From the NCBI GenBank assembly GCA_015680685.1, contig MNCI01004926.1:973566-1037565 (forward strand): a DNA stretch of 64,000 nt. The letters run 5' to 3'. The stretch's first letter is position 1. Every line of letters starts with the position of its first letter. The notes under the pieces were generated by a model, which was not told the DNA's origin, ran no database searches, and saw nothing but the letters and a program-made list of their open reading frames with translations. This DNA is from Gnetum montanum (lineage: Eukaryota > Streptophyta > Gnetopsida > Gnetales > Gnetaceae). The translations under genes and the position numbers were made by a program. Shown here piece by piece: positions 1 through 10,560 of this stretch.

Positions 1-1593
1 ACCAAAGATCTTCAATTTTCTAGCATTGAATTTTTCTAGTGAAATAGAGATCCTAGCTTCTTTGACCACCATCAATTATGAAAGAATCCTACCTCATCCA
101 ATAATTTCAACCATCAAAAAATTTTATGTCAATTGATAGGAAATTTCAAAATTTTCCACCAATGATGGAAAATTCCAAAACCATCAAATAATAGATAAAT
201 TGAATTTGACATTTGGGAAAGAAAAATTTAAATACTAAATTATGAAAAATCTAAGTAACTAGTCAAATTAAAAGGTTGGTAGAAAGTGAGATAAAATTCT
301 ATAATTAACTATGAATATCCTAGAGTAATACTAGGCTGGGTAACCTCTTAGAGTGTCTCAAATTTTTTAGCCAAATTTTGGACTTTAGAAGCCTTAACTT
401 TTGATTCTATAAGCCTTTTTTAGCAAATGAAGCATTGTGTTCAAGAGATTTTGACCTTTCAGACATGATAGTGAAGTTAGATCTATTCCACAGAGCTATA
501 AAAGTTAGTTTTTAATCCTTGTTATAACACTATGCCTCAATACCCTCAAAGGCTCAATTTGACATAACTTAGGCATACGATGTTTATTTTTAACATATGA
601 ATTATTGGTTTTAATATTTTCATCCTTATGAACTTAGTGGTGAGGTTAGATTAATCATCTAGATACTTGATAATTAGATGATGCCTTAAGTCATGCCTAA
701 AATGACCATAAGTTAGACTAACTAACCATGCCTAATAATTTAATTATTGGGACTAACAAATCTAACCTCTTTGGGCATTTTGGATCTTAAGATTAGCTTC
801 TTAACCTTTGCAGATATATAGTTTTAGATCATTAATCCCTAGTATGCTATTAGTTACACTATCCAAGTCAGTGTCCTAAGAAGGGCAGAAGGTCATTAAG
901 AGTCTTGATAATGTACATAATTATTACAAACTCAACAAATTGATCAATTAGAGAATCATTTCAAGAATTGAAATGACAAGGAAGATGTATACTAATTCAG
1001 CTTGCAACTACATCATGTCATAGAACATCATGGAGAATCATAATCTTGTTCTAACAAGGTATATGATACTCATTAGGAGAAATGACCTAGGAAAAATCCA
1101 AAAATAGGAATGAAATTTGCAAAAATAGGAAACATCCACTATGTCCACCTTAGATCTTAAACTGGCATAATTATCAATACTCACACATCCTGGATGAACT
1201 ACAAGACTTACATGCTAATGTATTATGCCTAAAAGAAGTGTTAATATAGGAATTATTATACAACAAACATGATTTAAAAAATTTTGAAGACAAAATTTTT
1301 TATAAAAAAAAGAAGGTTTTTATGGAATTTTTTCTTTTGAGCATAAATTAAGCTATTACAAAAATCACAACATGAATGGTTGTATAATATATTACAAGAA
1401 GCCAAGTTCAAATTAGTATAAAGCTTTCAATGGAAATTAGAAGATATGATTTTTGAAATTCCAAAACTTTAAACCATGGGAAAGAAAAAATAATTAAGAT
1501 TTTGAAGAAGCCACATAGGCTTAGAACTAATATTTAAAATTCAATCATCAAGAAGGTATGTATGTATTATCAACACAAATTTAATTTCCAAAT
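1..1593 (+). repeat. Unidentified repeat family H, copy H1, left part
   Basis: No gene is recognisable here. From about 450 to 1593 the sequence aligns, as reverse complement, with 57950-57314 followed by 24706-24152, so it belongs to a dispersed family present twice in this window in opposite orientation. The alignment passes the insertion points of elements A and E, which fixes the pre-insertion sequence for both. Bases 1-450 are AT-rich and I find no partner for them in the window. Whether H is a decayed retroelement or another repeat is unknown; no LTR, reverse transcriptase or transposase signature was seen. Confidence 0.7.
1589..1593. repeat. Target site duplication of element A (left copy)
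   Basis: CAAAT precedes the 5' LTR and TAAAT (8681-8685) follows the 3' LTR, one mismatch. The uninterrupted H2 copy near 24150-24165 (minus strand) reads straight from TTTCCAAAT into CAACAT, which confirms a 5-base duplication. Confidence 0.75.
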
Positions 1594-2386
1594 TGATGAG
1601 CCGTGATATCGTGTACATGATATTGCGTACACGATATCGTAGCCTGGCGCAATGTCTATAAATAAGAGGTGGCTTTCCCTATTTTAGACATCTAGATTTA
1701 GACCCTTAGCCAAACTCTTGCAGTTTTACCATTCTAGAGTTACAATAATTTCCATGTGCCCGCAGTAGGAGTCTTAAAGTGAACAGATCTTTATTTGAGC
1801 AAATTGTACCTAAGCACACATTTGTGTATAGAAATAAAGATGAACTTTCTGATAAACCTTGCAGCATGTGGACTAAGCTAAATAGGAATTAATTTTTTGT
1901 TAAATGTTTAAATTCTTTCGTAGATAATTAATCTCTCTTAATCCTTGACTCTCTTAGTTAAGTACACTCAGTACGACCACTTTGAGCACGTGTGTAACAC
2001 TTGGTAACCCAATAACGAATAGCATTTGGTAATCCTAGCAGCATTACACTAGTTCAGGGTGTGTGCAGCAAGTGGGAATGGGTACTGATGTCAGGACAAT
2101 TAGAACTTAGTTAGTGAATAGTTAATGGATGTTAGTCATTTAGTTCTCTTCACCCTTCCCTATTAGCATAAGGCATTAAAAAGATAAAAGATATAAAAAT
2201 CATATACCTCAAGCTTACTTAACCATACAACCATGACAATACAAGTAAGTTCGGGAAGACAGTGATTGATTAACCTTAAGTGTTCCATTAGGGTGCGTAA
2301 GCACTTAGTCCTTGGAGTTCGACCAGATTGTGTGGGAGATGCTCGGATTCGTATGGTTGAGTGTAGGGGTACCTCGCCACTCATCA
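1594..2386 (+). repeat. 5' LTR of element A
   Basis: It begins TGATGAG and ends CTCATCA, a 7-base terminal inverted repeat. The first 60 bases hold two 12-base arms, 1605-1616 and 1627-1638, that are perfect reverse complements (GATATCGTGTAC and its partner). A TATAAATA box follows at 1657. AATAAAG near 1834 may be a polyadenylation signal, as at the same place in the other LTRs of this family. Confidence 0.9.
1657..1664 (+). promoter_or_regulatory. LTR TATA box (TATAAATA), element A 5' LTR
   Basis: TATAAATA lies about 60 bases inside the LTR, just after the palindromes, and is kept in the 3' LTR (7952-7959) and in elements D, F and G. This is the expected core promoter for the genomic RNA. 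Confidence 0.7.
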
Positions 2387-2387
2387 T

Positions 2388-2405
2388 TGGCGCCGTTGCC
2401 AGGGA
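2388..2405 (+). other. Primer binding site, tRNA-Asp type (element A)
   Basis: TGGCGCCGTTGCCAGGGA starts one base after the LTR end. It differs at one position from the complement of the plant tRNA-Asp 3' end, the primer typical of Athila-type elements. It is the best-preserved primer site of the five related elements here. Confidence 0.85.
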
Positions 2406-2533
2406 CTTAGTTGTTTGTGTGCTATGTAGAACATAGGAGATCATTCATATCATTGGGAAGCTAGAAAAAATCCTTAGGGTTGATCAAAAAGAAAAATAAG
2501 ATAACAGTAAATAGCACACCGAACAAGACAAAA

Positions 2534-4510
2534 ATGTCTTCTTCTTCGCACAAAAGCACTTCACTGCCTAGGAATAACATGAGAGATGGTCAGCGGCACA
2601 ACACATGTAATCAAGATCCACCAATTCCTCAATAGTTCCAGGTGGTATATATTCATCACGATGAGTATATACCAGAATTTACCTTTATTCTCCATAAAGA
2701 TGAACAACTACGTTGGAGAGACTTGGAGGGTAGCATAGTGTTGCCTCACCGAGTAGTCTCCAACATGCTCCTTCATGCTCTCGCATGAATAGGCATGTCA
2801 CAATTGTATGCAGAGGACATCGCATATGAACATGACACAAGGGACTACCATCCCACAAAAGCGCAACGTCAAAGGGACTTGCAACAGGAGAGATATCACA
2901 TATCTTTGAAGGGTAAATGGCCCCATAATGTCCTGCATGTTTTAAGCGAAGTTGGATATGGTGAATCGGTTCCAATAGGTTCCCCATCAAATGATGTTCC
3001 CCTCCTAACAATGGTCAGGAGGTGGTGTATCATAACCTTCACTCCACAATTAACAACCCTAGTTTTAATCCCCACAAACACCAAGTGTTCAACAAGAGAA
3101 CACAAACACATGATAAAGGTAGGCAATCTGATTGTAATCATGATCAGGTTCGAGACCACCGAAGAGAAGGTAGGAAACATACCCATGGTGATGGTTATCC
3201 TTCTTCTTCACCTTCATCGTCACATTTACCCTCTCCTTTTGTATTAGGACGCATTCATAAGGAACCTAACCTTGAGGATAAGGGTAACCAGAATGAGAAA
3301 CCTCGACGAGAGAGTCAAGAACAAGGACAAGGGCATTCTAGAGAATCACAACATAGAAGAAGGAAGAGTAGGGAACCATGTAGACATCACAAACGCTATG
3401 AATGAAATGACCACGAAGAACCCCTACTTGCAACTTGAAGCATGTTAGACATCATAGAGGCCATATGAATTCCCACAAGGAACCAAAAAGATAGCAAGAT
3501 CAAGAGGTTAGACATGAATAATATCCCACGATTTTAAGGGGGATACAATGTTGATCCTCAAAATCACTTACAAGCATTTCATGATGCATGTGTCTTGTAG
3601 AACATAAAGAATGAATGGCAAAAATTAAAGTTCTTCCCAAGGACACTGATGAAAGAAGCAAAAAGCTGGTACCAGTCCTTAGAATTGAAATCCATTTGAA
3701 GGTGGAGTATGATGCTAGAACTGTTTAATGATAAGTATCAAATGTATTCCTAGGTTTCCAACTTGCAAAAGCAAATCCAAGGACGAAAGCAGGGAAATCA
3801 CGAACCCTTGGATGCTTCCATGGGCCATTATTATGCACTGTTACATTGTTGCCTGGGCCATGGTTATGCATAGCAGGGTCAATTATGCCATCTCGTAGAT
3901 GGACGTAGGCATGAAACTAGGAGAACCCTTGGAACGTATGCCCAAGGGAGATTATTAGAGCTTAGGTCCCATCAGGTCCATAAATTGTTGAAGCAAGTAG
4001 CTAAGGAAGAAGGGGAGATACGTAAGAGAGAAAGTGCAGAAGAATACAACTACGATCCTTCCCTCTGAAAAAGGGGAGTGAGATTTTGTGAGGAGGAGGA
4101 AGAGTCACCATTCGAAGAGATGGTGAATAGGAAAACATTTCCACTCCAAAAACTAACAATAGAAGTGTTAGCAAAAATAGACCAAATTTGGGACTCCTTG
4201 GATAGTAGATTTGAAACCATTCTCAAAATTGTAGAGGAGTCTAAGGAGTGAAGTAGTGATTATGACAAAAAAAAAAAGAGGGACGTGGACCATGCACATA
4301 ACAAAGGTAAGGGTAAAATGGCCATAACCAAGGAGGTTGTGGATTCTAATATAGACAATGATGGTGGATGTGAGATATGCCAATATGACCATCCTAAGGG
4401 ATGTTGCCCAGTAATCTCACATATGCAAGAGCCTGGGGTGTATGCACTTAACCCACGACTTAACAAACAGCAAGCACCCCGATGGTTACCTTATCCCCAA
4501 GTAATGTGAG
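2534..4510 (+). pseudogene. gag pseudogene of element A
   Basis: This is the structural capsid/nucleocapsid gene, broken by stops and at least one frameshift (near 3020-3060). The ATG at 2534 opens MSSSS, the same start as in D and G. Matching order in D and G: N-terminal segment with an EYIPxFxFILH stretch, a Ser/His/Arg-rich charged region (3022-3405), the capsid core (about 3520-4070, with WYQSLE and LDASMGHYYALLH), then a basic tail ending in a zinc knuckle at 4369-4404. The knuckle reads C-E-I-C-Q-Y-D-H-P-K-G-C, so its spacing is C-x2-C-x3-H-x3-C rather than the usual C-x2-C-x4-H-x4-C. Domain assignment rests on homology among the copies in this window and on position after an Athila-type primer site. 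It is not translatable as one protein. Confidence 0.8.
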
Positions 4511-5099
4511 GTAGTTTCACTAGCCATTAACGTATTATCCAAGTGAAACTCCACCACAACTTATTAAGAAAAACCAGCAGTGGAAATACCCACAGTCATG
4601 GGGGATGCCACCACTAAGGCAACAATACCCTTACTAATAACCAGATCGATATGGCTATTACGTGCAGCATCCAACCTCTCCACATGACTCTGTTGGTAAC
4701 ATGACACCACAACATCACTACCAAGCTCTGGAGTACTATAGGACTCCTTCTCTGAGAGAGACAACCCACAGACATACCATCCTCGAAACTCATCTGCAAC
4801 TCTCACACTGATAGCTCCATTACAACCTGCTCCAGCAATGCAAGGGGAACTCCCCACTCAACCACAGCAATGCAATGCTATGAGAGTTGTGAACCTTCAA
4901 CTAGTTGCTGGTTCTAACAACTGTACAATGAGAAGACCTTTCTTCAGAACCAACAGTCCAACCAAGCTCTCACAACCACAAGTAGTTGAGCCTCTAAATG
5001 CTTCTCTATCAATTAAGGCTTCAGAGCTCCCTTCAAACCAAAAACAAAGCTCAACACACACAATTATATTAACACGTTGTCACTGACTAGATTAAGAAA
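4511..5099 (+). pseudogene. Proline/glutamine-rich gag-pro linker remnant (element A)
   Basis: This interval joins the zinc knuckle to protease. It is rich in Pro, Gln and Tyr codons and broken by stops; an open stretch at 4838-5084 covers part of it. The corresponding part of G (61580-62200) and the tail of F gag (53113-53691) have the same composition. No catalytic motif is expected or seen. Confidence 0.55.
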
Positions 5100-5864
5100 A
5101 GCCACCTCCCCATGAAACTCTATGATCCTGGAAGTCCTTTAATCTATCTCCAAGTATCTGGGAATGAACCATGTAAGGCTCTTCTGGATTCAAGTTCTAG
5201 AATCAAATTAATATCACAAGAGATGTATACAGCCTAGAGCCTATCTACACTAAAGAAGAGAAATATTTTCTGAGAGCTGGTTGACCAGTCCATCACTGTT
5301 CCCCTGGGACTGGTGGAGGACATCGTTACCACTGTGTATGGTTGGTCATACCCAATTGATTTCCTAGTGATACAAGTAAACAATAACAAAGGGAAATTTC
5401 CAATAATAATGTGGAGGGCATGGCTAGGTACCATAAATTCATTCCTAGGAATTCGTGGACTTTCCCTAGAAATATCTAAGGAAAATAATTTTTGGAAGAT
5501 CGAGAAGAAGAAATTTCCATGCATCACATACAGTGATACAGGGTGTGATGGTGTACAGGAATGTTCATCATTGCCTATATGCAACCGGTGTGCCCAGGAA
5601 ATTAACATACAAAAGTGCCTGTATGTAGCAACCACACAACAAAAAGACACCCAGTGGTTGATAGCTAATCAAGATAGTCACTCACCAACGTGCATGAAAC
5701 TAACTGAGGGAACAACTTGCACTCATGTTGAAAGCATAGATGCACTGGAACAAGAGTGTCACCAACTTTCAACCCTTAACCTAAGAACATCAATTGGGGG
5801 AAGTTGGAAACTCCTAAAAAATTCAAACAAATGCTCTGATAAGGGAATACTAGTTGATGTGTGA
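5100..5864 (+). pseudogene. Retroviral-type aspartic protease pseudogene (element A)
   Basis: Protease cleaves the Gag-Pol precursor. The catalytic loop lies in KALLDSSSR, with the aspartate codon at 5187-5189, so the usual D-S/T-G has become D-S-S. A stop follows near 5233, then the frame is open from 5313 to 5864. The second half carries VPLGLVEDIVTTVYGW and, about 35 residues on, IIMWRAWL, which matches the IIMGRAWL flap/C-terminal motif in G. The reading frame runs on toward the linker that precedes reverse transcriptase in D and G, but reverse transcriptase itself is absent here. Confidence 0.75.
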
Positions 5865-5944
5865 CAAACCAAATCCTATCATGAATCTAGAATGGTCAAT
5901 GCACAGAGTACATCAGAGAAAGGACAACCTTGCTCATTATTTTG
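5865..5944 (+). other. Junction of the pol deletion in element A
   Basis: In D the protease-to-RT linker (about 29240) and the post-integrase spacer (about 32156, TTTGGATCTCC) lie some 2.9 kb apart. In A the two sit within about 75 bases. The breakpoint cannot be placed exactly by eye. Confidence 0.65.
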
Positions 5945-7842
5945 GATCTCCCCCTTTCAACTGAGTCATGGGGGAGATGGCCATCTATGCTAATCAAGCA
6001 AGGCCCTCAGTTTCTTTTTAATTTTTTGTTTTACAAATTTCTTTAACTTTTCTTTTTTTTTTGTTTTGCAACATTGTTCATACTTTTTTCATTGATTTGT
6101 GTGTTTATTTAGTTTGTTAAGTTTGTCACCTAATAAGTGTTGATGATGGTATGAACTATATTCTATTGGTTGCTAATGTTTGGTTTTTACCTTTGATTTA
6201 TGATGTTGATACTAAGGTATGGTTCTTTTGGTTTAACAGGCAATGAGTCCACTTCATCCATACATCCATGAATTTCTATGGTCTCTCTTGGCCTAGAACT
6301 GTATAGTCCCTTTCTTCAAATAATAAAACTATCAACGAATTGGTGACTGAGCATTTCTCAAACTAAGGAAGGACTTAAGGATTGAAAAGGGTGTGACTTC
6401 AAGGGCATTTGATGCATTTGTGCTAGCCATTCTCTTGGGTGCTTGGATGTTTTCTTCTTGAGTTTTCCTTACCATTCTAACATTGCTCCATTATCAAGAG
6501 GCTGAGCTAATAAAAATAATAAGTCTTTACATGGTGTGGTTCTCACGAAAAAAAGTGAGAATTCAAAGCACAATCCTTAGATGAAATAATCATCTAGCCT
6601 CCAAGCACTAGTTATGGAAATAAACAAATACGTTCCCTCTAACTAAGGCCCTTTCTTGCTTCCTATTTTCTCCTTTTTCATTTCGTCAGAATGGTGGTGA
6701 CTCTTTGATAGAGGCATTCATGTTACTTCAGGTAGATGGATTGGCCAAATGTATTAATGTGAAGTCACTGGATGTGGATTGTTTGAGGCCATATTTGGAA
6801 TGAGATCTACTAAGTTACATTAACCATTAATACGCAAGGGGCTATACACCACCTTATTCTTGCGACTCCATTCCATTCTCTTCTTTCTATCCTTCTTTAT
6901 CTATTTCTCACCTCATTGCTGATTATATCAATAGTCCATATTTTGGCTAATGCATTGTTTTCTTTTTGGTAAATTCTTGTGGTTAAGACTTTAACTCTTA
7001 CTTCAAAATGACATTTCTAGAGCCTATGGACCCTTCGAATGTGGGATTTTCAGGGCATTAAGGGCATGAGCCTACTTTGGGGAGGATCCACTGGCATTCC
7101 TATTTGGGGCATCAGTTAATTTCTTTCCCTTAAACATTTTTGCAATCAAAATTTATTTTGTTCATTACCATCCCTGACATCCATTTTATTGGCGTGGCCA
7201 TTATTTCTTTTTCTCCATCTTTCTTATTTCTTATCTTTTTCCATTCTCTCTCTACTAGAGGTTCACTCTTAGTCATGGGGGTCCTGGTCCAATTTTTTTA
7301 ATTTTCTCTTAACCCTACACCTTGGGTAGTCACCAGTGTTATATCTCCAAAATCCACATCTGCCACATCACAACTTAGCCAATGGACCTTACACTGAGGT
7401 AAGATATCAACTACATTGTGATTCATTTATCCTTGCTAATATAAGACTGTGTTGTGTGTGCATATGACAGTCATACAACAATAGATTGGATCTAGAGGAA
7501 ATACTTGGAATGGACTAGTGCTAGAGTAGTTATGCAGAGAACAAGAATGATGGTGCACTTATGGATGGACAATGAAAAGCATAATCTTGGCATTAGTAGC
7601 AACAGACTTCTTCTCTTCTCTTTCTCTCTCTCTATCTTCTCTCTTCTCTCTCAGCTACCAAATGAGGCTAGTTGTCAAATGTGTATGGTGTTCACTCCTG
7701 TTATCACGAACATTGATTTTTTCATGTATTGTAATGATGATCCATTCACATGTCAGCCCATTCACCATTAGTGTCATTCAAGTCAATAATCCCATACCTT
7801 CCTAATATTTTTGTAAGGAACTTGAGGATGATTTTTCATTTA
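5945..7842 (+). other. Post-pol non-coding region of element A
   Basis: No gene is seen in this 1.9 kb. Landmarks shared with D at 32160-33470 and 37070-37140 show it is the spacer between pol and the 3' LTR with ORF2 removed. It contains GTCATGGGGG at 5965-5974 and again at 7272-7281, a hairpin at 6540-6561 and a CT-rich stretch near 7605-7660. Short open frames at 7505-7805 lie in low-complexity sequence and have no counterpart in the other elements. Confidence 0.7.
6540..6561 (+). other. Conserved post-pol hairpin, element A copy
   Basis: TTCTCAC (6540-6546) and GTGAGAA (6555-6561) form a perfect 7-base stem around an A-rich 8-base loop. Elements D and F have different stems in the same place. 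The stem is followed by TTCAAAGCAC, shared with D. Confidence 0.5.
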
Positions 7843-7854
7843 GTCATGGGGGTA
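7843..7854 (+). other. Polypurine tract, element A 3' LTR
   Basis: GTCATGGGGGTA directly abuts the TGATGAG of the 3' LTR. The GGGGGTA core is the same in D, E and F, as expected for the plus-strand primer. Confidence 0.75.
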
Positions 7855-8680
7855 TGATGAGCCGCAATATCGCGTATGTGATATCGCGTATGCGATATCG
7901 CATCCGCCCCTGCGATATCCCGTATGTGATATCATAGCCCATCGTAATGTCTATAAATAAGAGGCAAATTTCCCTATTTTAGACATCTAGATTTAGACCC
8001 TTAGCCAAACTCTTGTAGTTTTACCATTCCAGAGTTAGAATAATTTCCATGTGCCCGCAGTAGGAGTCTTAAAGTGAACGGATCTTTATTCAAGAAAATT
8101 GTACTTGAGCACACATTTGTACATGGAAATAAAGATGAACTTTCTGATAAACCTTGTAGCATGTGGACTAAGCTAAATAGGAATTAATTATTTTTAAATG
8201 TTTAAATGATTTCCTAGATAATTAATCTCTCTCAATCCTTGACTCTTTTAGTTAAGTACACTCAGTACGACCACTTCGAGCACGTGTGTAACGCTTGGTA
8301 ATCCAATAACGAATAGCATTTGGTAATCCTAGCAACGTTGCACTGGTTTAGGGTGTGTGAAGCAAGTGGGAATGGATAATGGTGTCAGGACAATTAGAAT
8401 TTAGTTAGTGAATAGTTAATGGAAGTTAGTCATTTAGTTCTCTTCACCCTTCCCTATTAGCATAAGGCATTAAAAAGATAAAAGATATAAAAATCATATA
8501 CCTCAATCTTACTTAACCATAAAACCATGAAAATACAAGTAAGTTTGGGAAGACAATGATTGATTAACCTTAAGTGTTCCATTAGGGCACGTAAGCACTT
8601 AGTTCTTGGAGTTCGACCGGATCACACGTGAGATGCTCATATTCGTATGGTTGAGTGTAGGGGTACCTCTCCACTCATCA
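7855..8680 (+). repeat. 3' LTR of element A
   Basis: It runs from TGATGAGCCG to CTCATCA and matches 1594-2386. It is longer by about 33 bases, mainly because the GATATC/GCGTAC palindrome cluster at its start (7863-7937) has more units than in the 5' copy. TATAAATA is at 7952-7959. Confidence 0.9.
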
Positions 8681-8769
8681 TAAATCAACATATCCAAATA
8701 TTAGACTTTTTTAAGTATTCTACTTAATTAATGAAATTGAGAAAATATTGAAGAATAATTTATTCCTAA

Positions 8770-9010
8770 CCCATAATAATCTCAATCAAGTGTCATTTAT
8801 CCTCTATGGAGACTTTGATGTAAAAGTTGAAAGTAGTGTTTATTGATTCTTAAAATATGGGTGTAAAATAACCCTTGAAAGAGGAACCCAATTTGAATAA
8901 TATGTTCCCATCAATTTAACATGTAATTCCATTTGCAAGTGCATATTACACTTACTTTGAATCTTATAAGTCAAATCCTAGAATTCAAGAGCAGTTGATG
9001 TTGATGGATA
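8770..9010 (+). pseudogene. Decayed H-family reading frame, H1 copy
   Basis: Translated fragments (KVESSVY, FLKYGC, with stops and frame changes between) match the 85-residue open frame in H2 at 23861-24118. The product is unknown. The frame is clearly non-functional here, and the shared residues only show that the two H copies descend from the same, probably coding, ancestor. Confidence 0.5.
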
Positions 9011-9525
9011 GAATTCATCAAGAATCATAGTTCACCAATTATGTTGCTATGACTAATAAGAATAAGTAAACATCATTTTTCATTGACATCCTAGACTATA
9101 TTTGGTACAATTCCTAATTTTCCAAGTTATCAAGCTACTAGAGCTAACTTCTAAGAAAGAAATTGAGAAGAAAGATTAATCCCTACCTTGAAGAAAGATC
9201 AAGCCTTTCCTTCCTAAACAAGGCCATCTGATTATATACCCCTTATGGAAAAACTATAACTACTTAATATCCAATGTTGATGAATATTAGGGAGACTTTT
9301 AATCTTCCTTGTATTCATAATATTCTTATTTTATTTATTATTTACTTTATATTTTAATTAGACAAGTAAAATATCTTAGGGTAATACAAGTTGAAAATAA
9401 GAATTTGATCTACCTTCACTTGGGTAACTAGATATGAGTTGCACTTTGTGTAACCCTAGTTAGGACTAGTAATTGATGGTTTGTAGACCTTTAATTTACC
9501 TCTTGTCATCACCTTATAGAATGAG

Positions 9526-9588
9526 GTAAGTATTGATAAAATAATATTTAATTCCCACATATTATTCTTACTTATATTTTGTTTGTAG
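9526..9588 (+). other. Intron-like segment in H1 (GTAAG...TTTGTAG)
   Basis: A consensus donor (AG|GTAAGTATTG) and a U-rich acceptor (TTTTGTTTGTAG) bound 63 bases. The H2 copy (complement of 23284-23347) keeps both sites and has 64 bases. Conservation in two diverged copies suggests a real short intron, although 63 bases is near the lower limit for plants. Confidence 0.4.
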
Positions 9589-10560
9589 AATAAGTAGGAG
9601 AACATTAAGATATTTAACCTCAAGTCAAACAAATAAATTAAAGTATTAGTGCATTGGAGCATGGAAGGAACACTAAGATAGAAACAAATCATGATAGTGG
9701 TCTCATTTGAAGATGAACAAAATCTAGCAAGGGTATATTTTCATGTTCCCATTCTCGAATGATGCCACTACATAAAAAATATGATGCTTCTTCATAACAA
9801 GTATTGTAATTATTAAAATAAGATCCAAAAGGGTGCATTGTAATAACAATCATGTCTCTCGATTTGACCTTTGAATATTTAACCTAAGGAATTTATACTA
9901 AGGCATTATATGTCATAAAATGAGTAACAAGAGCTAAGTGAAGCAGAATAGGAAGATAATTGGTCATCCATTCTAGACAATTGCAAACCTAATCATGGTG
10001 ACAGTGATAGATTACCTCTAAGGGATATATGTTGAAGGAAGATAACCCCAAGGAACCCTTAGAGCATAACTTGAATACATTATTTCACATCAATAAAAAT
10101 TTCTTTTTATTTTATTTTTTCATTTTTCCTATTTTTTTCATTACACATGATGTCAAATGTAATGTATATTTGATATTTTCCATGACATCTAGGAATGATG
10201 TTACATGATTAGTATCGCGACTTTGAAGATAATTTAATCCAAGTGGAGAATCCTCATCCCAATTGTAAGGAATCATTTTCATTTCTTCAAGTTTGCTTTG
10301 AATTCTTAATTTTTTATCTTTCCATACTTCTTAGTGTTTGGAAAAATTCCTTTGATTGATAAGTTGATCATATATTTAAAGATTTGGAAAATAATTATAG
10401 AATTGGATACTCATTGGCTTATAGTAGCATTGATTTAAATAATTTGAGTTCAATTCCATTAAGATTTTAGTGATCCTTATTTCTTTATCTTGAATGCTCT
10501 TGAATTTTCACATCTCTTTATAGAGTTTTATGAAATTTATCCTTTTAGATCATTTTCATC

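Larger units (their letters stand above)
1594..8680 (+). mobile_element. Element A: Athila-like Ty3/gypsy retrotransposon, pol and ORF2 deleted
   Basis: The element has paired LTRs (1594-2386 and 7855-8680), a primer site matching the 3' end of tRNA-Asp except for one base, a decayed gag and protease, and a GGGGGTA polypurine tract. Compared with element D it jumps from just after protease (about 5864) to the spacer that follows integrase (about 5939). Reverse transcriptase, RNase H and integrase are therefore missing, and so is ORF2. Over roughly 240 bases from the TATA box I count about 18 differences between the LTRs, mostly transitions. It is inserted in H1 with a 5-base duplication. It could have moved only with proteins supplied in trans. 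Confidence 0.9.
8681..10210 (+). repeat. Unidentified repeat family H, copy H1, right part
   Basis: It continues 1-1593 after element A and is colinear with the reverse complement of 24155-22590. It holds a decayed coding stretch (about 8770-9010) whose better copy is on the minus strand at 23861-24118, and an intron-like segment at 9526-9588. Homology to H2 stops close to 10210, where element B sequence begins; H2 continues about 260 bases further, so the end of H1 seems to be lost. Confidence 0.75.

Noticed and set aside
7505-7805. Two overlapping open frames with a Leu/Ser-rich segment resembling a membrane helix
   Set aside because: The segment is a CT microsatellite-like stretch in the untranslated region of element A and is not found in its relatives.
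10212-10227. Primer binding site of element B
   Set aside because: TAGTATCGCGACTTTG shares only a few bases with the initiator tRNA-Met complement TGGTATCAGAGC and there is no LTR next to it to fix the position.
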